56,087 nt of DNA, from the NCBI GenBank assembly GCA_031262065.1, contig JAISIK010000035.1:1-56087 (forward strand). Direction: 5' to 3'. This stretch comes from Oscillospiraceae bacterium. Lineage in GTDB: Bacteria; Bacillota; Clostridia; Oscillospirales; Oscillospiraceae. Under the pieces are notes generated by a model that did not search any database, was not told the DNA's origin, and was given only the letters and a program-made list of their open reading frames with translations. A program made the position numbers and the translations under genes. Positions 51,074 through 56,087 of the stretch are shown here, piece after piece; the stretch's first letter is position 1, and each line of letters starts with the position of its first letter.

Positions 51074-51727
51074 ATGGCGTTTCTCATCACCTTTTTAGAG
51101 GGCTTCATTTCGTTTATATCGCCGTGCATGCTGCCCCTGCTGCCGCTGTATATTTCCTATTTTGCAGGCGGCGCGGACAGGAAGCATCGGGTGCTCGCGC
51201 GGGCGGGCTGCTTTGTGCTCGGCTTTAGCATCGTGTTCAGCCTGCTCGGTTTGTTTGCGGGGACGCTGGGCGCGTTCCTGCGCGAATATCAAACAGCGGT
51301 GAACATTATCAGCGGCTGCATTGTCATTCTTTTTGGGCTGTCGTACCTGGAGGTGCTGTCCCTGCCCTTTTTCAAGGGGATACAAAGCCGCAAAACGGCG
51401 AACACCGCGCTCTCGGCGCTTATATTCGGCGTGATTTACGCCCTGTGCCTGACCCCGTGCATCGGCGCCTTCCTCGGCTCTGCGCTGATGATGGCTTCCG
51501 TGTCCGGCACGGCTGCAAAGGGCGCGCTGCTCCTGCTTGCCTATTGTCTGGGGCTCGGCATTCCCTTCCTTCTGTCTGCAATTCTCATTGAGAAGCTGCA
51601 CGCAGCCTTTGCCTTTATTAAAAGGCACTATAAAACCATCAACCTCGTCTGCGGCGTCTTCCTGATTGTCATCGGCTTGCTGATGATATTTGGGCTGATG
51701 AACCGGGCGATGGCACTCTTGCTGTGA
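51074..51727 (+). CDS. ccdA: CcdA-type thiol-disulfide transmembrane protein
   Basis: This 217-residue protein with six transmembrane helices transfers electrons from cytoplasmic thioredoxin across the membrane. The two redox cysteines are in ISPCMLPLLPLY (first helix) and CLTPCIGAFLGS (fourth helix), the CcdA/DsbD-beta hallmark. The ATG at 51074 has GGGAGG upstream; an open frame extending back to 50951 lacks support. The thioredoxin-like partner gene starts nine bases after its stop, so the electrons are probably passed to it. Confidence 0.93.
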   Translation: MAFLITFLEGFISFISPCMLPLLPLYISYFAGGADRKHRVLARAGCFVLGFSIVFSLLGLFAGTLGAFLREYQTAVNIISGCIVILFGLSYLEVLSLPFFKGIQSRKTANTALSALIFGVIYALCLTPCIGAFLGSALMMASVSGTAAKGALLLLAYCLGLGIPFLLSAILIEKLHAAFAFIKRHYKTINLVCGVFLIVIGLLMIFGLMNRAMALLL

Positions 51728-51736
51728 GGTGAAATT

Positions 51737-52297
51737 ATGAACCAGCGCATAAAATTTATCCTAATACTTCTGTCCCTGGCGGCCGCGATTACGCTGGCGG
51801 TCTTCGGCTATCGGGCGCTTTCCGGGCACTACGACGAAAAGACGCCGCCGAAAGCCGCGGCGCAGGAGGCAAACCCCGCAGCGGACTTCACGGTCGTGGA
51901 CGCAGACGGCAACAGCGTCAAGCTGTCCGATTTTTTCGGCAAGCCCATCATTATCAACTTCTGGGCGAGCTGGTGCGGGCCGTGCCTCTCGGAGCTTCCC
52001 GCCTTTGATCTTGCCTATCAAAGCTACGGCGACGAAATCGTTTTTCTCATGGTCAATCTCACGGACGGGTATAGCGAAACCGTCTCCGGCGTGACCGCCT
52101 TTGTGCAGGAAAACGGCTACAGCTTCCCGGTGTATTTCGACACGCAATACGAGGGCGCGGAAAGCTACAATGTGTCCTCCATTCCGCTGACCGTGCTGAT
52201 TGATAAGGACGGCAATCTCTATCAGTCGCACCTCGGCGCAATGCGCGAGGAGACGCTCAGGACGTATATCGGCAATCTTTTGGGGGTGAGCGAATGA
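51737..52297 (+). CDS. Membrane-anchored TlpA/ResA-like thiol-disulfide oxidoreductase
   Basis: This 186-residue protein has an N-terminal anchor (about 6-24) and an extracytoplasmic thioredoxin fold with active site Cys80-Gly-Pro-Cys83 in INFWASWCGPCLSELPAF and the cis-proline region VSSIPLTVLIDKDG. It would reduce disulfides outside the membrane using electrons from CcdA. It overlaps the following oxidoreductase gene by four bases, forming a three-gene thiol-redox operon. Confidence 0.93.
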   Translation: MNQRIKFILILLSLAAAITLAVFGYRALSGHYDEKTPPKAAAQEANPAADFTVVDADGNSVKLSDFFGKPIIINFWASWCGPCLSELPAFDLAYQSYGDEIVFLMVNLTDGYSETVSGVTAFVQENGYSFPVYFDTQYEGAESYNVSSIPLTVLIDKDGNLYQSHLGAMREETLRTYIGNLLGVSE

Positions 52298-53973
52298 AAG
52301 TTGTGATTATCGGCGGCGTGGCAGGCGGCGCCACGGCTGCCGCGAGGCTGCGGCGGCTCGACGAAACCGCGCAGATTGTCATTTTTGAGCGATCGGGCTA
52401 TATTTCCTATGCAAACTGCGGCCTGCCGTATTATATCGGCGGCGCAATTACCAATGCACAGGCGCTGACCCTGCAAACGCCGGAGAGCTTCCGCGCACGT
52501 TTTCGCATCGATGCGCGGGTGCGCCACGAGGTCATGCGCATTAACCGCGAAGAAAAAACGCTCACCGTGCGCAATCTGGACAGCGGGCAACTCTTTGACG
52601 AGCGCTACGACAAGCTGCTTCTCTCCCCGGGGGCAATGCCCGTCGTGCCGAATCTTCCCGGCGTGGAAAACGTCTTTACCCTGCGCACTGTGGAAGATGC
52701 CTTACATATCCGAAACGCGGCGCTGCGCGGCGTGCGAAGCGCGGTGGTCGTCGGCGGCGGGTTCATCGGCGTGGAGATGGCGGAAAACCTGCACGCGATG
52801 GGCATATCCGTGCAGCTTGTGGAAAAGATGGAGCAGGTGCTCGGGCAGCTCGACCGCGATATGGCAAGCTTTGTGCATGCCCATATGCGGGCAAAGGGAA
52901 TCTGCTTGCGCCTCGGTTGCGGCGTAGCCGGCTTTGAAGCGGCGGAGCACGGCGTAACCACCCTCCTCGAGGGCGGAGAGAAGATAAACGCCGATATGGT
53001 GGTGCTGGCAATCGGCGTAGCGCCGGACAGTCGCCTTGCCAAAGAGGCTGGGCTGGCTCTCGGCATAAAAAACAGCATCGCCGTGAGCGACACCATGCAA
53101 ACGAGCGACCCGAATATTTATGCCGTGGGCGACGCGGTGTCTATCCGCAACCTCGTGACGAACGAACCCGCAACAATTTCTCTTGCAGGACCTGCCAACA
53201 AGCAAGCCCGCGTAGCTGCGGACAACATCGCGGGGCTGGAAAGCAGGTACAAAGGTGCAGTCGCAGCAAGCGTTCTGAAGGTTTTCGATATGACGGTTGC
53301 GGCAGTCGGCATTTCAGAGCGGGCGGCAAGCGCTGCGGGTATCGCGCAGGAAACCGTCATTCTGTCGCCTGCAGCGCATGCGTCTTACTACCCCGGCGGG
53401 CGGGTTATGACGATGAAGCTGCTGTTTGAAGCAACTACGCAGCGCATTCTTGGGGCGCAGATTGTGGGTTTCGAGGGCGTTGATAAGCGCATCGATGTGC
53501 TTGCTACGGCGATGCAGGCGGGCATGCAGGTAAGCGCTTTGAAAGACCTCGACCTTGCCTATGCGCCGCCCTATTCTTCGGCAAAAGACCCGGTCAACAT
53601 GGCGGGCTTTATCGCGGAGAATGTGATTACCGGCAAGGTGAAGCACTTTTCCTGCGCGGATATCGCCGCGCTGCGGCAAGACAGCGGCGCAATCCTGCTC
53701 GACACCCGCACCGCCGGGGAGTATCGGCGCGGACACGCAGCGGGATTCGACACCCATATCCCGGTGGATGAGCTGCGCGAACGCCTGCACGAGCTTGACA
53801 AAAGCAAGCGAATTTACGTCATGTGCCAGTCCGGGCTTCGCAGCTATATCGCCTGCCGCATCCTCACGCAGGCGGGCTTTACCTGCTACAATTTCGCGGG
53901 CGGATACCGCTTCTATGAAAGCGTGGAAAACGACCGCTTCGACGAACACTGCCGCACAGATTGCGGCATTTAG
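52294..53973 (+). CDS. CoA-disulfide reductase with C-terminal rhodanese domain
   Basis: This 559-residue flavoprotein has an FAD motif (VIIGGVAGGATAAARLRRL), the active-site cysteine Cys42 in SYANCGLPYYIGG, an NAD(P)H motif (VVVGGGFIGVEMAENLHAMG), a dimerisation domain and a rhodanese domain (about 455-550) with Cys511 in MCQSGLRSYIA. This fusion (CoADR-Rhod/Npsr type) reduces CoA disulfide or CoA persulfides and polysulfide with NAD(P)H. Coupling to CcdA and TlpA-like genes suggests control of cytoplasmic and envelope thiol or sulfane-sulfur state. A bidirectional terminator follows. Confidence 0.93.
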   Translation: MKVVIIGGVAGGATAAARLRRLDETAQIVIFERSGYISYANCGLPYYIGGAITNAQALTLQTPESFRARFRIDARVRHEVMRINREEKTLTVRNLDSGQLFDERYDKLLLSPGAMPVVPNLPGVENVFTLRTVEDALHIRNAALRGVRSAVVVGGGFIGVEMAENLHAMGISVQLVEKMEQVLGQLDRDMASFVHAHMRAKGICLRLGCGVAGFEAAEHGVTTLLEGGEKINADMVVLAIGVAPDSRLAKEAGLALGIKNSIAVSDTMQTSDPNIYAVGDAVSIRNLVTNEPATISLAGPANKQARVAADNIAGLESRYKGAVAASVLKVFDMTVAAVGISERAASAAGIAQETVILSPAAHASYYPGGRVMTMKLLFEATTQRILGAQIVGFEGVDKRIDVLATAMQAGMQVSALKDLDLAYAPPYSSAKDPVNMAGFIAENVITGKVKHFSCADIAALRQDSGAILLDTRTAGEYRRGHAAGFDTHIPVDELRERLHELDKSKRIYVMCQSGLRSYIACRILTQAGFTCYNFAGGYRFYESVENDRFDEHCRTDCGI

Positions 53974-53975
53974 GC

Positions 53976-54014
53976 ATACGAGAGGCGAACCCGGCTTGGG
54001 TTCGCCTCTCGTAT
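53976..54014. terminator. Bidirectional terminator between the thiol operon and the chromate transporters
   Basis: A perfect 17-bp stem (arms beginning ATACGAGAGGCGAACCC at 53976, complement ending 54014) has a five-base loop, between convergent transcription units. Confidence 0.8.
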
Positions 54015-54016
54015 AA

Positions 54017-54586
54017 CTAGCTATAGAACAAGATGCCCAGTCCCGCGGAGAGCAAAATCATAACAATCGGCGAGGGGCTTTTCTTCCTCCATTTTTTCAA
54101 GGCAAAGCCGCCGAGAAGCAGGAGCGCAAAAATTGCGATTGCCTTGGGGTCTACGAAAAAGCCGCCGCGCAGCGTCGTGACGCCGATAAGGGTGCGCAGC
54201 CCCATCGTCAGCGCAGTCGCCAAAATGAGCGCCGCCACGCAGGGGCGCACCCCGGAGAGAAATGCCTGCACGCCCTTGTATTTCAGCAGATTTCTAATCA
54301 GTGCGGCAATAAGCAGAATCAGGACAAACGACGGGAGCACCACGCCGAGCGTCGCAGCAAGCGAGCCGAGAATCCCACCCTGCGACGCACCGACAAAGGT
54401 TGCCATATTGATCGCAATCGGGCCCGGCGTGGACTCCGCCACGGCGAGAACGCTGATAAAGTCGCCCTCCGTCAGCCAACCGTATCGGAGAACGGACTCC
54501 CGAATCAGGGGAATCATGCCATAGCCGCCGCCGAAGGTGAACGCGCCGATTTGCAGAAAGACCAAAAACAGCCGCAGATAGATCAT
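54017..54586 (-). CDS. chrA: Chromate transporter, half-size subunit
   Basis: This 189-residue protein is one half of a CHR-family transporter with about five to six helices. Signature motifs are FLQIGAFTFGGGYGMIPLI and ESTPGPIAINMATFVG. Short-chain CHR proteins usually work as pairs; the partner is encoded immediately upstream with a four-base ATGA overlap. Chromate export is the annotated function of the family, but the physiological substrate in gut anaerobes is uncertain. Confidence 0.93.
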   Translation of the reverse strand: MIYLRLFLVFLQIGAFTFGGGYGMIPLIRESVLRYGWLTEGDFISVLAVAESTPGPIAINMATFVGASQGGILGSLAATLGVVLPSFVLILLIAALIRNLLKYKGVQAFLSGVRPCVAALILATALTMGLRTLIGVTTLRGGFFVDPKAIAIFALLLLGGFALKKWRKKSPSPIVMILLSAGLGILFYS

Positions 54587-55146
54587 TCTCTTTCCACGCC
54601 CTTTCTGCACAGCGACAGCGCAAGCCCAATCGCGCCGCAAATCAAAATATAAAACACCGAAGAAAAGCGAACTGCAAAGAGGGAAAATGCAGTCATCACA
54701 AGCACGACCGCAAGCACAATGCAGCGGCTGAGCCAATTTCGCTCAAGATTCTTCAAGACTTTTACGCCCGCCGAGGCAATAAGATAGACCACGCAGACCT
54801 GTATCCCGCGAAAGGCGTAGGACACATAGGTCAGGCGCAGGAAGGCATCGAAGAACAGGGAAATCCCATAAATAATGACGAACGAAGGGATGCACACGCC
54901 CAAGGTGGAAACCAGCGAACCCCAAAACCCCGCCGTGCGGTAGCCGATATACGTTGCGCTGTTGATCGCCACAGGACCGGGCGTGGACTCTGCAATCGCG
55001 ACCATATCTAAAAATTCCTCTTTGTCCAGCCACGCTTTTTTTGAAACAAATTCGTTTTCCAAGAGCGCAAGCATTGCATAGCCGCCGCCGAAGGTGAACG
55101 CGCCGATTTTCAAGAAGCTGAGAAAGAGCGTGCGCAAAGTCTTCAT
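54583..55146 (-). CDS. chrA: Chromate transporter, half-size subunit (partner)
   Basis: This 187-residue paralogue of the downstream gene carries FLKIGAFTFGGGYAMLALLE and AESTPGPVAINSATYIGYR in the same positions. The two are clearly related to each other by these motifs and probably form a hetero-oligomer with inverted topology. It is the first gene of the two-gene minus-strand operon. Confidence 0.93.
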   Translation of the reverse strand: MKTLRTLFLSFLKIGAFTFGGGYAMLALLENEFVSKKAWLDKEEFLDMVAIAESTPGPVAINSATYIGYRTAGFWGSLVSTLGVCIPSFVIIYGISLFFDAFLRLTYVSYAFRGIQVCVVYLIASAGVKVLKNLERNWLSRCIVLAVVLVMTAFSLFAVRFSSVFYILICGAIGLALSLCRKGVERE

Positions 55147-55442
55147 GGCAAACCTCCGATTCTGCTGATTGCGTACTGCGCGGGCAACTATGCTTTATAA
55201 TTACCACATTCTCTGAGAAATCGCAAGAAAGAATCGGGGATTTTTGGCAGCGCGTGGTTTGCGACGCTGCATTTCTGTGAATCGAAAAGGGAAACCAAGC
55301 GCGGTATGAAGCAAAAAAATTGTTAAGGTCAACATTGATAGAAAAACGTAATGCGGACGGCGAAAGCCGTCCGCATATATGTATGCTGAAAAAACGCCAT
55401 CCAGCTGTCTTCTTCTGCATCTAAATATTCCTGCTCGGACAA

Positions 55443-55532
55443 AATGAAAAATGAATGATGAAGCCGGGCTACGCCCTGATGAATAATGAATAATACAAAA
55501 AATGAAGCCCGGCTTCGGCGGGCTTCATTTTT
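55443..55532 (-). repeat. tRNA-associated structured repeat, copy D, with terminator
   Basis: Read on the minus strand from the tRNA-Leu(CAA) end, it gives a 14-bp hairpin with AAAAAATGAAGCCC/GGGCTTCATTTTTT arms (55497-55533), then GTATTATTCATTATTCATCA, a GGGC/GCCC mini-hairpin and GGCTTCATCATTCATTTTTC. The 3' modules correspond to those of copies A and B; the 5' module is replaced by this terminator hairpin. Confidence 0.65.
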
Positions 55533-55619
55533 TGGTGCCGGTGATCGGGGTCGAACCGATACGGTATCACTACCACTGGATTTTGAGTCCAGCACGTCTG
55601 CCAATTCCATCACACCGAC
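55533..55619 (-). tRNA. tRNA-Leu (anticodon CAA)
   Basis: This 87-base tRNA has an encoded CCA. The acceptor is GTCGGTG/CACCGGC, the D-loop AATTGGCAGAC, the anticodon arm CTGGA-CTCAAAA-TCCAG (anticodon CAA, reads UUG), with a long variable arm (TGGTAGTGATACCGT) and T-loop TTCGACC. Confidence 0.95.
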
Positions 55620-55627
55620 GTATTGGC

Positions 55628-55662
55628 GGGATTGCTCCTCGGTTTCCCATCGGAGCAATCCC
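55628..55662 (-). other. Leader hairpin of the pre-tRNA-Leu(CAA)
   Basis: An 11-bp stem (GGGATTGCTCC/GGAGCAATCCC) lies between the tRNA promoter and the mature 5' end, starting at about the transcription start. It may protect or guide 5' processing. Confidence 0.55.
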
Positions 55663-55691
55663 ATTATAGCCCCGCAGAGGCAAAAATGCAA
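55663..55691 (-). promoter_or_regulatory. Promoter of tRNA-Leu(CAA)
   Basis: On the minus strand, TTGCAT (55691-55686), 17 bases and TATAAT (55668-55663). Confidence 0.85.
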
Positions 55692-55706
55692 GCGGAACTT
55701 TCTATT

Positions 55707-56087
55707 TTATGAAAGCGAGCGGGCTTTTTTCTGCTTCCTTGCCTGCATGGCGACATAAATCCCCAAAATAATCGCAACCGCAAGGAGCAAAACCAGATAT
55801 TTCATACCCTGCGACACCCGACTGCCAAAGAAATGGAGCTCATAGTCTACGACCTTTTGAATCTCCGTGATTGCCTCTTGCGGTACGCCCTGCGCCAGCA
55901 TCTCCGCAAAGCAGCCGCGCATGGCGTGCTCACGCAGAAGTGACGTGCCGTATGTACCGGGTAAAAAAAAGATGACTTTTTGCAGCCCCGTCGAAAATTG
56001 GGAAATCGGCATATACGCGCCGGAGATGAAGCCGTAGCCCGCGCTGACAATCGTGCCGACTGCCGACATCTGCCCTTCGGTTCTCAA
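55707..56087 (-). CDS. ABC-2 type transporter permease, C-terminal part (cut by window edge)
   Basis: The last 126 residues or so of a membrane protein run off the right edge. The visible part has a hydrophobic segment around SAGYGFISGAYMPISQF, a loop with FFLPGTYGTSLLREHAMRG and a C-terminal helix (YLVLLLAVAIILGIYVAMQ) with a basic tail. This is the usual end of ABC-2 permeases, which export drugs, polysaccharides or peptides. The ATPase partner should lie beyond the window. The true N-terminus is not in view. Confidence 0.8.
   Translation of the reverse strand: MRTEGQMSAVGTIVSAGYGFISGAYMPISQFSTGLQKVIFFLPGTYGTSLLREHAMRGCFAEMLAQGVPQEAITEIQKVVDYELHFFGSRVSQGMKYLVLLLAVAIILGIYVAMQARKQKKARSLS

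Overview
The window looks like a chromosomal segment of a spore-forming Firmicute of the class Clostridia, probably an Oscillospiraceae-like gut lineage. The grounds are the rpmH-rnpA-yidD-yidC-jag cluster (normally next to oriC in Firmicutes), the sporulation genes spoIVB and spoIID, RNase Y, ECF vitamin transport, SLH-domain surface proteins, and a GC-rich core interrupted by clearly AT-rich accessory cassettes. The taxonomic call is inference from gene content; no marker was searched.

Layout. 0.1-3.1 kb: ribosomal protein L34, RNase P protein, YidD, the YidC insertase and the RNA-binding protein Jag/KhpB, closed by a strong terminator. 3.2-9.0 kb: a GNAT enzyme, a CpsC/CpsD/CpsB tyrosine-kinase module with no glycosyltransferases, a DUF2461 protein, SpoIVB and a polysaccharide deacetylase. 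9.1-11.5 kb: tRNA-Leu(UAG), a structured repeat and a first AT-rich accessory stretch with an HD-like protein. 11.5-16.3 kb: SpoIID, citrate synthase, a threonine-aldolase-like enzyme and a membrane acyltransferase. 16.4-23.2 kb: the aspartate-family pathway as two opposed operons (thrC-thrB-dapF on minus, hom-lysC-asd on plus) fired from interlocked promoters. 23.2-25.7 kb: a MocR-type regulator divergent from an ECF S-component and a UPF0340 protein. 26.1-28.5 kb: an HD dNTPase-like protein paired with a YwgA/Panacea-like protein, repeats, and tRNA-Ala(CGC). 28.7-37.0 kb: a membrane-anchored EEP phosphatase/nuclease, a large membrane NACHT NTPase (AT-rich) and an FtsX-type ABC exporter. 37.0-45.8 kb: ECF sigma/putative anti-sigma pair, pta, RluA-type pseudouridine synthase, an MFS-membrane protein group, rpiB and an SLH-domain cysteine-peptidase-like protein. 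46.3-47.9 kb: an AT-rich two-gene ParA-like ATPase/HEPN cassette. 48.1-50.1 kb: RNase Y with a ~450-nt highly structured leader. 50.2-56.1 kb: a zinc-ribbon membrane protein, a CcdA-TlpA-CoA-disulfide-reductase thiol operon, two half-size chromate transporters, tRNA-Leu(CAA) and the 3' part of an ABC-2 permease cut by the window edge.

The most interesting material is the accessory layer: (i) the overlapping ParA-like/HEPN RNase pair, which has the look of an abortive-infection or toxin-antitoxin unit; (ii) the membrane NACHT STAND protein; (iii) the HD/YwgA-like pair; and (iv) a candidate structured RNA ahead of rny closed by a long-range 18-bp helix. The accessory cassettes carry no integrase or transposase. 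All three tRNA genes have members of one modular structured repeat family immediately at their 3' ends, which may mark recombination or termination sites. Functions of unknown proteins are inferred from motifs read by eye, without database searches.
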